Shown: positions 8,293-17,018 of the stretch, piece by piece
How positions within the stretch are numbered: the first letter of the stretch is position 1
How the letters are laid out: each line of letters opens with the position of its first letter
NCBI GenBank assembly: GCA_002392655.1
Contig: DGHK01000056.1
Span: forward strand, 1-38,590
DNA: 38,590 nt
Direction of reading: 5' to 3'
Origin: Lachnospiraceae bacterium UBA3850
GTDB lineage: Bacteria; Bacillota; Clostridia; Lachnospirales; Lachnospiraceae
The notes under the pieces: model-generated
The model's database searches: none
The model's input: the letters and a program-made list of their open reading frames with translations, nothing else
Told to the model about the DNA's origin: nothing
Made by a program: the position numbers and the translations under genes

Positions 8293-10452
8293 CTAATCGA
8301 GAGCCTCGTTCAGAGCCTCCGTACCGGGCAGCACAAATCGCCCGTTCACTATAATATCCGTCTCTTTCCCCTCACTATCTACCGTATAAAGTCTCCCCAG
8401 TTCATTATACGGAATAGTTATATCTGTGTGGCAGTTAAAATATGCCTTGTCCGGTTCTGTATCCCTGAGCAGAGAGAAATCATTTTCCCTGCTGATTATC
8501 TCCTTCCCATCAGGATTAAATACCGCATGATCCTCAGCATGACTGTAGCATGTGTCCCCAACAGCAAAATGCGGTCCTGTCTTCTCGACTATCAGAATCG
8601 GAAGCTTACTAAGTATATTATATTTCCTGGCCATGCTATAAGCAAGCGTATTTGTGCCTATCGCAAACTCACCGAGCGGAAGAAAATCGTGATTAAAAAG
8701 GATATTCTCCTTTATGTACTTCCTTCCTCTTTCCATTGAATCTTCTTCACTTATTGAATCCTCATCAAAGTTCCTGCACAAATAGTCAGTGACCACACCA
8801 TCCTTAAACTGAAGCTCTATATCCTTAAAGAAGTATCCATTCAGATAGGTTCCGCTCACATGGAGCGTTCCCTCTGTTTCCTTCAGAACCGGAGATGTAA
8901 AAACCTCACCAAGTGGTATGTTTACATCCGCAGTACAGTTTTCAAACTGCGTTTCCTTATCCGGATTCTCCAGACGTCTCAGCTTGACTTTGATATCCGT
9001 CCTGTTACCATTTGCCCCTTCTACTCTAACATAGTCGGACTTATCCAGCGTATCAATCAAGCTCTGCTGTATCTTGATATATTTATCATTATCCAAAGAA
9101 TTAATAGCTACTGTTTCATCGAATATAGCTTCGAAATCTTCTCCGATAGCAGGCATAGGAAATGCAATTATAGTGAAGCTGTAGCTATCCCCTGGAAGTA
9201 CCTTGTTTGAAAGCTGTCCAAGCTTACCATACATGGCAGTTACCATCGTCTGCTGCTCCTTCGTATAAGAGCATGCACTTTCCTTCACCTCAGGCGAGAA
9301 AAGCTCCTCCCCGAACGTTTCAATAACCGCAGGTCCCGCATATCCCGGGATATAGTCCATGAGCTCCTTCTGGGCATTCTCAGTAGACTTGATCCTCCTA
9401 TCCGAGAATCTTGAATCCATAAAAAGTGCGTCATCATTTCTGTGATCAAATTCAAACTGCATATTTGGAGAAGTTCCTTCATATCCCTGCTTCACAGTTC
9501 CGCGCCTCATAGTCCGATTTACTGAATATCTCATAAGTATCGGCCTTAGACCCATTTTCTCAAAATTCTTAATAGCTGCCCTTACTATCCTCTCCTGACC
9601 GATATGATATCTGATACAGACACTGTTTTTTCCTTCGAACTTGATTCCCATCACATCAAAACCGCGTCTGAAGCCATCAGTATATGTAAATGCAACCGAC
9701 TCAATCTGCTCCTCAGAAAGCCCCGAGAGGTACTGAGAAAGCTTTATCTCATCCTCAGATATATACTCACCATATCTGTAAAGATATGCGATATCACCAA
9801 GATCACTATTCATGACTATATCATATGCGAGTGAATCACCCGGTACAAAGCTATCACTCAGCCTGTCATAAACAAAATACTCTATATAATCAAATGCATA
9901 GTAATAAATCGCTTTCTCAACATCCTTTACAAAAGGAGGCTCATACTCATCCTCATTTTCCTCCTGATCAAGCCCCATAAAGAACATGGAGTATACCTCA
10001 AGGAAAAGCTCGAGAAGAGCTACGATATGAAGTTTCTTTTTATCTGCAGCATATGCCGGAAGCCCCTGAAGCTCAGCAGAGATAAATCCAAAAGCTTTTC
10101 CCATAACACCAAGCTTTGCCTCAGCATAGTCCGGATTCGAATAGGATGATGCATAATTATCTCCGAGTATATCCTCATAAAGTTTCTTATTAACAACCTC
10201 CATTTCCTCCGGGCTGCACTTTTTTTGAGATGCTTGATCATCAAACATATCATTTTTTGACAAAACATAGTTTATGTAAGCACTCTTAACATCAAAAAAA
10301 TCCAGATAGTCATAGCCGGTTTCAGACACATGCTTCTTATAGGAAGCAGTACGTCTGATCCGTTCCACGTCATCCGGAATCTCCTTTATTCTTTCAGTTG
10401 AAAGCTCGTATCTAAGCTCAAGCTCTGATATCTCTTCTTTATAATCGATCAT
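8293..10452 (-). CDS. M29 family metallo-aminopeptidase with a long N-terminal extension
   Basis: The C-terminal 400 residues match M29 (thermophilic AmpS/AmpT-type) aminopeptidases, two-metal enzymes that trim N-terminal residues from peptides. Likely metal and catalytic residues are Glu516 in PLGEVFTSPVL, Glu595 in PLGEFAIGTN, His628 in GPHFAVGD, and His675/Asp677 in CHTD. Their order and rough spacing fit the family. Family members are usually about 400 residues. This protein has 719, with a helical, acidic N-terminal 300 residues that I cannot name. There is no signal peptide, so it should be cytoplasmic. ATG with GAGGT upstream. It precedes the secreted protein gene in the same direction. 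Confidence 0.88.
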   Translation of the reverse strand: MIDYKEEISELELRYELSTERIKEIPDDVERIRRTASYKKHVSETGYDYLDFFDVKSAYINYVLSKNDMFDDQASQKKCSPEEMEVVNKKLYEDILGDNYASSYSNPDYAEAKLGVMGKAFGFISAELQGLPAYAADKKKLHIVALLELFLEVYSMFFMGLDQEENEDEYEPPFVKDVEKAIYYYAFDYIEYFVYDRLSDSFVPGDSLAYDIVMNSDLGDIAYLYRYGEYISEDEIKLSQYLSGLSEEQIESVAFTYTDGFRRGFDVMGIKFEGKNSVCIRYHIGQERIVRAAIKNFEKMGLRPILMRYSVNRTMRRGTVKQGYEGTSPNMQFEFDHRNDDALFMDSRFSDRRIKSTENAQKELMDYIPGYAGPAVIETFGEELFSPEVKESACSYTKEQQTMVTAMYGKLGQLSNKVLPGDSYSFTIIAFPMPAIGEDFEAIFDETVAINSLDNDKYIKIQQSLIDTLDKSDYVRVEGANGNRTDIKVKLRRLENPDKETQFENCTADVNIPLGEVFTSPVLKETEGTLHVSGTYLNGYFFKDIELQFKDGVVTDYLCRNFDEDSISEEDSMERGRKYIKENILFNHDFLPLGEFAIGTNTLAYSMARKYNILSKLPILIVEKTGPHFAVGDTCYSHAEDHAVFNPDGKEIISRENDFSLLRDTEPDKAYFNCHTDITIPYNELGRLYTVDSEGKETDIIVNGRFVLPGTEALNEALD

Positions 10453-10465
10453 AATATACCTCAGA

Positions 10466-10512
10466 TAAATAATAAGAGGACAGTTCTATGAGGCTCATAG
10501 AACCGCCCCTCT
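10466..10512 (-). terminator. Terminator after the pyr operon
   Basis: GTTCTATGA/TCATAGAAC forms a nine-base-pair stem with a three-base loop (10483-10503). Outer pairing AGAGG with CCTCT extends it. On the minus strand TTATTATTT follows. It lies between the stop of the small membrane protein gene and the aminopeptidase start. Confidence 0.7.
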
Positions 10513-10517
10513 TCTCT

Positions 10518-10832
10518 TTAAATAACATATAGTGTAACAAGAACTGCTATATCAATTAAGGATATAATTAGCGACCCTCTCTTACTGATTATTCCACCAT
10601 CGGAATCCTTATAAGAAAACAGCGCAAAGATAAATGCAGTGAGAGCCATAATGACTGCCACAAGCAGTATGGCACCTATAAAATCCGGAACATTACCCTT
10701 CTGAATTATTGCATAGACTATCGAAAAGACTATACACAGAAATGCAGGAATTCCAAAAAGAAGCGATATCACCGCATCCTTTGCCATAACCTCATCAGAA
10801 AACTTATATCCCTTTTTCTTCCTAAGTGCCAC
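10518..10832 (-). CDS. Small three-helix membrane protein, DUF6142-like
   Basis: The 104-residue protein begins with a basic, soluble stretch (MALRKKKGYKFSDEV) and has three hydrophobic segments (about residues 21-45, 51-72 and 86-103). The arrangement resembles the DUF6142 family of small Lachnospiraceae membrane proteins; I hold that match at moderate confidence. The GTG start is three bases after the pyrD stop, and its ribosome binding site GAGGTGGT lies inside the last pyrD codons. Translation is therefore probably coupled to pyrD. A role in pyrimidine metabolism is not supported by the sequence itself. Confidence 0.72.
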   Translation of the reverse strand: MALRKKKGYKFSDEVMAKDAVISLLFGIPAFLCIVFSIVYAIIQKGNVPDFIGAILLVAVIMALTAFIFALFSYKDSDGGIISKRGSLIISLIDIAVLVTLYVI

Positions 10833-10835
10833 TGT

Positions 10836-11756
10836 CTACCACCTCACACAGCCACGTATCTCATCCAGGCTCTTAATCCCCTGATTCTTCATGAATTCCT
10901 CGATTCCCTCAATTACCTCCACAGTTGCATGTGGATTATTAAAATTCGCTGTACCAACGGAAACAGCAGTCGCACCTGCCATTATAAACTCTATGGCATC
11001 CTCAGCTGTGCAGATTCCTCCCATTCCAATTATAGGAACTGTTACGGCAGAGGCTACCTGATTTACCATACGTACAGCTATAGGCTTTACAGCAGGACCG
11101 GACATACCGCCCGTTCTGTTAGCAAGCGCATAAGTTCTTCTGTAGATATCAATCTTCATTCCAGTAAGCGTATTGATCAGTGACAGTGCATCTGCACCGC
11201 CATCCACTGCTGCTCTTGCCATCTCTGCTATATCAGTAACATTCGGACTGAGTTTCATGATTATAGGCTTGTCCTTTGCCTTCTTCTTCAGTGTCTTTGT
11301 TATCTCATTCAGACATTTCGGATCAACGCCAAATGCAATTCCGCCCTCTTTGACGTTCGGGCAGGATACATTTATCTCCATCAAATCCACATCCGGATTA
11401 TCAGAAAGTCTCTCCACACAGCTCTCATACTCCTCAGTGGAGTGTCCGCATACATTTACGATGACCTTCGTATCAAAGTCTCTCAGAAACTTGAGATCCC
11501 TCTCAACAAATATATCCAGTCCGGGATTCTGAAGACCTATGGCATTCAGCATTCCGCCGTAAACCTCGGCAACACGAGGAGTCGGATTTCCCTCCCACGG
11601 AGTGATGGCAACGCCCTTTGTAGTAACTGCGCCGAGCCTTCCGATATCAACGAAATCACTGTACTCCATGCCGGAGCCGAAGGTTCCTGACGCAACCGTG
11701 ACGGGATTTTTCATTTTAACGCCGCATATATCTATCGATGTATCTATCATACTCAT
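10836..11756 (-). CDS. pyrD: Dihydroorotate dehydrogenase B (NAD+), catalytic subunit
   Basis: This FMN enzyme oxidises dihydroorotate to orotate, the fourth step of UMP synthesis. Its length of 306 residues fits class 1B. Visible features are the FMN-binding TVASGTFGSGMEY start, the catalytic Cys loop in NVSCPNVKEGGIAFG, KLSPNVTDI, LINTLTGMKID, and the glycine-rich phosphate site PIIGMGGI near the C-terminus. The adjacent pyrK encodes the electron-transfer partner, which confirms the 1B type. The first ATG (11756) lies only three to four bases after AAAAGG; the second in-frame ATG at 11750 has better spacing and may be the true start. Confidence 0.96.
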   Translation of the reverse strand: MSMIDTSIDICGVKMKNPVTVASGTFGSGMEYSDFVDIGRLGAVTTKGVAITPWEGNPTPRVAEVYGGMLNAIGLQNPGLDIFVERDLKFLRDFDTKVIVNVCGHSTEEYESCVERLSDNPDVDLMEINVSCPNVKEGGIAFGVDPKCLNEITKTLKKKAKDKPIIMKLSPNVTDIAEMARAAVDGGADALSLINTLTGMKIDIYRRTYALANRTGGMSGPAVKPIAVRMVNQVASAVTVPIIGMGGICTAEDAIEFIMAGATAVSVGTANFNNPHATVEVIEGIEEFMKNQGIKSLDEIRGCVRW

Positions 11757-11804
11757 TTTCCTTTTTATTTAAGAATTATATATAACATGTCACCCGGACA
11801 CGCT

Positions 11805-12581
11805 TTACAGTTCAACCTCATCCGCGAAGAAAACCGGACCATCCACACATATCCTCTTGTTATTTACCTGAGAATGCTCATCCTTCTCAGTGGTCTTGCA
11901 GACACAAGCAAGACATGCTCCGATACCGCACGCCATCCTCTCCTCGAGAGACAGCTGTGCATGACAGTCCTTCTCATAGGCATATTCCTTCACAGCCCTG
12001 AGCATAGGCTTCGGACCACAGGAATATATCATATCTCCCGACACACCGTGTTCTCTGGCAGCATCAATGACCGTACCCTTTGTTCCGACACTTCCTGTAT
12101 CGCTTGAGATATAAACAGTCGCAATTTTCTTAAATTCATTTAAAAGAAATGTAGCATCGCGGTATCCGAGTATGACCGTCATATTATCCTTAGACACACC
12201 CTTCTGAGCGAACTCCTTTGCAAGCTGAAGCATAGGAGGTATTCCTATTCCTCCGCCCATCAGAACAGGCTTGCTTGAGCTCAGATCATAACCATTACCG
12301 ATAGGGCCAACCATTTTTATGGTATCACCCTTTTTATAGGTGCTGAACTCCTTTGTTCCTGCACCTACAGTTCTGTAAACGAGTCTTATACTGCCACCCT
12401 TTTTATCTACCTCACAGATACTGATAGGTCGTGGTAGCAGTCTCGCTGAATCCTTAGAATAAAGAGATACAAACTGACCACTATGTGCCTCCTGAGCCAC
12501 CTCCGGGCACTTAAGCCACATACTGAATATGTCCTCTATCAGAAATTCCTGTTTAATTATTTCAGCTGTTATATTATTCAT
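11805..12581 (-). CDS. pyrK: Dihydroorotate dehydrogenase B, electron-transfer subunit
   Basis: This FAD and [2Fe-2S] subunit passes electrons from the PyrD FMN to NAD+. Visible parts are the FAD-binding LLPRPISICEV segment, the NAD-binding PVLMGGGIGIPPMLQLA, and the iron-sulphur cysteines in ERMACGIGACLACVC plus a distal RICVDGPVF. I use the ATG at 12581, which has AGGAGAG seven bases upstream, rather than an upstream start that would overlap the end of pyrF. The protein is then 258 residues, the usual size. It lies 25 bases after pyrF and 48 before pyrD. Confidence 0.96.
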   Translation of the reverse strand: MNNITAEIIKQEFLIEDIFSMWLKCPEVAQEAHSGQFVSLYSKDSARLLPRPISICEVDKKGGSIRLVYRTVGAGTKEFSTYKKGDTIKMVGPIGNGYDLSSSKPVLMGGGIGIPPMLQLAKEFAQKGVSKDNMTVILGYRDATFLLNEFKKIATVYISSDTGSVGTKGTVIDAAREHGVSGDMIYSCGPKPMLRAVKEYAYEKDCHAQLSLEERMACGIGACLACVCKTTEKDEHSQVNNKRICVDGPVFFADEVEL

Positions 12582-12606
12582 GATCTCTCCTAAACAAATA
12601 AGTGAT

Positions 12607-13539
12607 CTATATATTCTCGCGAATGTCAGCAAGCATATCCTCTACCGCAGCTCGTGATGCATCTGCGTAGCCCTCAGCTCCGAAGGAAGCATACTTATCA
12701 TTCTTATAAGCCGCGATGATTCCTCTTGAGGAATTAACGATTGCTCCAAGTCCGTCTTCATTGAAGAAGCCCTTCAGATCCTTACCGCTTCCGCCCTGTG
12801 CACCGTAGCCCGGAACAAGGATATAAGCCTTCGGCATGAGCTTCCTGAGTCTCACGCCCATCTCCGGATAAGTGGCACCTACTACTGCTCCGACATTACT
12901 GTAATCGCCGTCCATGCTGTCCTGCCCCCAATCGGCAACCTTCTCGGCAACTATCTCATACAGAGGTCTGCCCTTATCATCCCCCTCAGAGATTACCCTG
13001 TCCTGGAATTCTCCTGAAGAAGGATTTGACGTCTTCACCAGCACGAAGATACCTCTATCGTTTTCCTTGCACACATCTATAAAAGGCTTAACTCCATCAG
13101 AGCCAAGATATGGATTAACAGTAACTATATCCTCATCAAATGGACAGATCTTCTTGCCTCCGAGTTCTACCTCGCCTATATGTCCCAGAGCATATGCACC
13201 CGATGTAGAACCGATATCTCCTCTTTTGATATCGCCTATAACAACGAGTCCCTTCTTATGCGCATAGTCAACAGTCTTTTTAAATGCAATAACGCCCGGA
13301 ACTCCGAACTGTTCATACATAGCAACCTGCGGCTTTACAGCAGGAATCAGATCATATGTAGCATCCATGATTCCTACATTATACTCATATATAGCCTCTG
13401 CCACAGCCTCAAGTGTATAGCCCATTTCGTTATAGTACTTGTTAAGTATCTGCTCAGGCACAAAACCAAGTTGCGGATCAAGTCCAACAACTATAGGTGA
13501 ATTTTTCTCTTTAATACCGGATATAAGCTTTTGTATCAT
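12607..13539 (-). CDS. pyrF: Orotidine 5'-phosphate decarboxylase (long type)
   Basis: The enzyme removes CO2 from OMP to give UMP, the last step of de novo synthesis. The catalytic DIKRGDIGSTS motif (Asp-Lys-Asp network) and the substrate-binding GLDPQ start are clear. The length of about 310 residues identifies the long form (pyrF type 2) rather than the 230-residue Bacillus form. I chose the ATG at 13539, with AAGGAGG five bases upstream, over a GTG at 13563 whose eight extra codons include that ribosome binding site. It is first in pyrF-pyrK-pyrD, an order unlike Bacillus. The promoter lies in the 3' end of the LytTR gene. Confidence 0.96.
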   Translation of the reverse strand: MIQKLISGIKEKNSPIVVGLDPQLGFVPEQILNKYYNEMGYTLEAVAEAIYEYNVGIMDATYDLIPAVKPQVAMYEQFGVPGVIAFKKTVDYAHKKGLVVIGDIKRGDIGSTSGAYALGHIGEVELGGKKICPFDEDIVTVNPYLGSDGVKPFIDVCKENDRGIFVLVKTSNPSSGEFQDRVISEGDDKGRPLYEIVAEKVADWGQDSMDGDYSNVGAVVGATYPEMGVRLRKLMPKAYILVPGYGAQGGSGKDLKGFFNEDGLGAIVNSSRGIIAAYKNDKYASFGAEGYADASRAAVEDMLADIRENI

Positions 13540-13564
13540 ATCTGCCTCCTTAGTTTTATTCACA

Positions 13565-13579
13565 AATCATTTAATGATT
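13565..13579. promoter_or_regulatory. Perfect palindrome at the pyr promoter start site, candidate operator
   Basis: AATCATTTAATGATT is a seven-base perfect inverted repeat around one central base. It overlaps the last three bases of the -10 box (13577-13582) and spans the predicted transcription start near 13570. That position suits a repressor site. It also contains the LytTR stop codon, so part of it is coding. Operator function is inference only. Confidence 0.4.
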
Positions 13580-14020
13580 ATACACGATATCCATGGTTTT
13601 CTCAAGCAAAGCCCTGTTTCTTCGAGACACCGTTATGGCTTTGTCCGAGTTACGCATATATAGCTGCTTTGTATCATAATATCTAACCCTTCCGACATTT
13701 ATGACATCTACCGGATTTACTACTATAAAGCCCCTCATATCTATAGAACTGATACGCTCTCTCGCTGTTCTTGAATCCATTATCACTACTCTGTCCCCAT
13801 CATAAATAAACCTATAATATCTCGAATGTTTTTCGTATCTAATAAGTCCTTTTGTAGAAATGCATTTAACTCCTGAAGTATGATTACCTATGATAAACTC
13901 ATTTTTGGAATTAATAATCCGTAGGATCCTTTTTAGAGTAATCATCAAATCACACAGATCATCAGAGTCAATCACGAATATCTCTAACAAAACCCCATCC
14001 CCATGTCGGATTAAAAACAT
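13571..14020 (-). CDS. LytTR-domain DNA-binding regulator
   Basis: Residues from about KNEFIIGNHTSGVKCISTKGLIRYEKHSRYYRF to the end follow the LytTR pattern, including FIVVNPVDVINVGRVRYYD and a basic, hydroxyl-rich ITVSRRNRALLEK end. LytTR domains bind direct-repeat promoters. In front lie only about 35 residues (IFVIDSDDLCDLM), reminiscent of the first strand of a receiver domain, so this is either a stand-alone LytTR protein or a shortened response regulator. The start is uncertain. The ATG at 14053 lies inside a terminator. The ATG at 14020 has no ribosome binding site. A TTG at 13990 has GGGG eight bases upstream. The last codons contain the pyr promoter. Confidence 0.8.
   Translation of the reverse strand: MFLIRHGDGVLLEIFVIDSDDLCDLMITLKRILRIINSKNEFIIGNHTSGVKCISTKGLIRYEKHSRYYRFIYDGDRVVIMDSRTARERISSIDMRGFIVVNPVDVINVGRVRYYDTKQLYMRNSDKAITVSRRNRALLEKTMDIVYNH
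13577..13605 (-). promoter_or_regulatory. Sigma-A promoter of the pyrF-pyrK-pyrD operon
   Basis: TTGAGA (13600-13605), a 17-base spacer and TATAAT (13577-13582) lie on the minus strand within the final codons of the LytTR gene. The TATAAT encodes Tyr-Asn of its C-terminus. The predicted start is near 13570, with a leader of about 30 bases carrying AAGGAGG. There is no room for a PyrR-type attenuator. Confidence 0.82.
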
Positions 14021-14026
14021 ATCAGA

Positions 14027-14061
14027 ATTATAAAACAAGGGACAGGATATCATCCTGTCCC
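14027..14061 (-). terminator. Terminator of the penicillin-binding protein gene
   Basis: A ten-base-pair perfect stem GGGACAGGAT/ATCCTGTCCC (14039-14048 and 14052-14061) has a three-base loop. On the minus strand it is followed by TTGTTTTAT. It begins 14 bases after the stop. Confidence 0.88.
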
Positions 14062-14074
14062 AAAATGTTTGTCA

Positions 14075-16963
14075 TCAACCTCCGCCTCCACCGTCTGGAG
14101 GAGGAGCTTCTGTTGGTGCTTCTGTCGGAGCTTCCGTTGGAGCTTCCGTCGGTGCCTCTGTCGGTGCCTCCGTTGGCTGTTCAGTTGGAGTATCTGTAGG
14201 TGCAGTTCCATTCTGAACGAAATATGCATATATAGTATGTGGTCCGGAAACAGCTGTAAATGTATACTGTGATACCGGTCCTACACTCGCGCCGTCAACC
14301 TTGACATCGCTTATAGAATATCCTGGTGAAGGAGTGATATAAAATGTTACATCGTCTCCCGCCTTGAACTCAGGTACATTTGAAATAACTCCACCTGTAT
14401 CTGCCCAAGCCTCTATCGCAAGTCCACCCTCGGCCTGAAGATGAATAGGACAGCTTGACTTGAAAATACTCTGATCATAATCAAATGGGCAGCCAAGAAT
14501 CTGCATATTTCCCTGATCATCATAGGTTATAGGGTACTCAGTTGTATCAGGACAAGTATTCGTTGCCCTCATATGAGATTCATTACATATCCTGATGGAG
14601 TTGAAATGTCCCTTACATCTCTTCTTCGGAGCATGTTCCTTATCACACCAGTCTGTACATGTGGGACAACCAGCTGTCGGCTGAAGTCCCGTCATCTTAC
14701 ATACAGTTACCTTCTCAAGTCCGTCCGGCTGATCCCAGTCCTTATCAGGAGAATGGCCTTCCTTCTCTGCTATGGCGTCCATTATGTCGCGCCACATATC
14801 CTTATGATTATTAGTATTAACTGTTATATTTGAATCATATCCAAACCATACAGAAGCAGTATAGTATGGTGTCATTCCACAGAACCAAAGATCGTATGAG
14901 TTTGATGTTGTACCGGTCTTACCAGCACACTTAATACCTGACTGCATCTTTGCTCTGGTACCTGTACCGGATGTAACAACGTCCTTCATAGCATCTATCA
15001 GCTGCCATGCAGTAGTCTTCTTACACATCCTGTGAGATCTCTCTGCAGGATCTCTGTTATCAATGACCAGATTTCCATCATGATCATAAACTCTGTCATA
15101 GAATACAGGCGGAACATACTCACCCATATTTGCGATACCTGCATATGCTGCAGTTATCTCGAGATTAGTTACACCGTGTGTCAGACCTCCGAGTGCAGTT
15201 GCCTGCTGGATATCAGAATAAACCTCACCCTGATAACCAACCTCTTTATCAACTATAGTCGTAAAGCCTTCGTTGATGAGATAATCATAAGCAACCTCCG
15301 GCGTTACATCTGTTATCGTCTCAACAGCGATGATATTCATCGAACGTCTGATGGCATCTCTCTGAGATGAAGGACCATCATATGAACCATACCAGTTTCT
15401 TACCGGTGTACCATTTTTAAATTCGTAAGGCTGATCATTGAAGCAATAACACAGACCACCCTTTGTATCTATAAACGGAAGGAATGCCGCAAGTACCTTA
15501 AATGTAGAACCAGGCTGACGCATAGCATTGGTAGCTCTGTCGAAACCGAGATTCTCTCTCTTCTCTCCTCTACCGCCACCTACAGCCTTGACATATCCGG
15601 TCTTCTGATCCATAACAACGAAGGAAGCCTGTGGCTGTATAGCCGTCTTGAACTCTTCGCTTATAAATGTACCGCCGGTTTCATTGAGCATAGCCTCCAT
15701 ATATGTATCGGCCGCAGCTCTGGCATCCGCCTCAGACGGATATATGTTACTGTACTTCGGATTCTCAGTCTGCTTCCTGTAATAGGTCAGCAGAGTATTT
15801 GTATCATAGTTATGAGTAGTAACCTCATCCGGATCAAGAAGCGTCAGCTTATAGTTAAGCGCAACAGAGGTTGACTCCGGATAATACTTAGGATCATTTA
15901 TCTTCTCATCAACAATTGCCTGGATATCATAATCCTGAACTGAGTAGATGCTGTATCCACCTGTATATATCTCCTCATAAGCCTCTTCCTCAGTCATGTC
16001 ATACATTTTCATGAAATCACTACAGAGCTTACGCATCAGATCATCTGTATAGTATGAGTTATACTCAAAATTATCATCATTTGTCTTCTTTATCTGCTTG
16101 ATACGTTCATATACATCATCATCCAGAGCCTCCTGATACTGAGCCTTGTCGATGTATTCAAGATCAAGCATCTTCTTAAGAACTATCTTACGTCTCTTTG
16201 CATTTTCCTCAGGGAAAACAACAGGATCATACTTGTAAGGATTCTTTGTGATACCGGCTATACATGCTATCTCGGAAAGTGTCAGTTCATTACTGGACTT
16301 TTCAAAATACCTGTTAGCCGCTGCTTCCACACCATTACAGCCCTGTCCCAGGTAGATAGTATTCAGATAAGCTTCAAGTATCTGTTCCTTTGTATATATC
16401 TTCTCCAGATCGATAGCCAGGTACTGTTCCTGAACCTTACGTTCAATCTTCTGAATCTTGGTCGTCTCACCCATACCAACATTAAATACCTGATTCTTGA
16501 TAAGCTGCTGGGTTATAGTCGAAGCACCCTCATTGAAGTTACGTGCCATAATGTCTCTTACCAGAGCTCTGAAGATACCACGAACATCGATACCGTTATG
16601 CTTCCAGAAACGCTCGTCTTCTATGGCAACAAATGCATTCTTCATCATATCAGGAATCTCATCGTAGTAGATATAGACTCTGTTAGAAGTGGATGTTGCC
16701 AAAGTATTACGTTCATTATCATTCTGATCATAGATAACTGTCTTGAAGCCCTTCGGCTTTATGTTTATGGAAGATATGTCAGGAGCATCATCCAGAATAC
16801 CCTTCATCATACCAAAGCCTGCGCCCGCAAGAATGAGCATCATAAGCACAAATACAACAAGCAGGAGTTTAAATCCTGCTATGATTGCACGCCTCTCATA
16901 TCTCTGAGTTCTGGCTACCAGCTTTCTATGCTTTTTTTCAACATTTTCCTTACTGAAATTCAC
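14075..16963 (-). CDS. Class A penicillin-binding protein (PBP1A type) with Cys-rich and (APTE)n tail
   Basis: This bifunctional peptidoglycan synthase is anchored by one helix (about residues 28-50). The glycosyltransferase domain carries catalytic Glu115 in AIEDERFWKHNGID, GASTITQQL and LGQGCNGVEAAANRYF. The transpeptidase domain has S486TFK, S541MN and K682TG. After it comes an unusual Cys-rich stretch (about 770-850, CPTCTDWC, CKGHF, CPFDYDQ). A small beta domain ending YTFTAVSGPHTIYAYF follows, then a low-complexity tail of APTE repeats ending PPPDGGGGG. At 962 residues it is longer than the usual 700-850. GTG start with GGAGG upstream. Rho lies directly upstream and may be co-transcribed. 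Confidence 0.95.
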   Translation of the reverse strand: MNFSKENVEKKHRKLVARTQRYERRAIIAGFKLLLVVFVLMMLILAGAGFGMMKGILDDAPDISSINIKPKGFKTVIYDQNDNERNTLATSTSNRVYIYYDEIPDMMKNAFVAIEDERFWKHNGIDVRGIFRALVRDIMARNFNEGASTITQQLIKNQVFNVGMGETTKIQKIERKVQEQYLAIDLEKIYTKEQILEAYLNTIYLGQGCNGVEAAANRYFEKSSNELTLSEIACIAGITKNPYKYDPVVFPEENAKRRKIVLKKMLDLEYIDKAQYQEALDDDVYERIKQIKKTNDDNFEYNSYYTDDLMRKLCSDFMKMYDMTEEEAYEEIYTGGYSIYSVQDYDIQAIVDEKINDPKYYPESTSVALNYKLTLLDPDEVTTHNYDTNTLLTYYRKQTENPKYSNIYPSEADARAAADTYMEAMLNETGGTFISEEFKTAIQPQASFVVMDQKTGYVKAVGGGRGEKRENLGFDRATNAMRQPGSTFKVLAAFLPFIDTKGGLCYCFNDQPYEFKNGTPVRNWYGSYDGPSSQRDAIRRSMNIIAVETITDVTPEVAYDYLINEGFTTIVDKEVGYQGEVYSDIQQATALGGLTHGVTNLEITAAYAGIANMGEYVPPVFYDRVYDHDGNLVIDNRDPAERSHRMCKKTTAWQLIDAMKDVVTSGTGTRAKMQSGIKCAGKTGTTSNSYDLWFCGMTPYYTASVWFGYDSNITVNTNNHKDMWRDIMDAIAEKEGHSPDKDWDQPDGLEKVTVCKMTGLQPTAGCPTCTDWCDKEHAPKKRCKGHFNSIRICNESHMRATNTCPDTTEYPITYDDQGNMQILGCPFDYDQSIFKSSCPIHLQAEGGLAIEAWADTGGVISNVPEFKAGDDVTFYITPSPGYSISDVKVDGASVGPVSQYTFTAVSGPHTIYAYFVQNGTAPTDTPTEQPTEAPTEAPTEAPTEAPTEAPTEAPPPDGGGGG

Positions 16964-17018
16964 CTTTCAGACCTCCACAAAAAGTCTGTTAAAAACCACT
17001 CTTAACTATATCACATTC

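Noticed and set aside
13539..13571. PyrR-type attenuator in front of pyrF
   Set aside because: The predicted leader is only about 30 bases, with no terminator/antiterminator pair.
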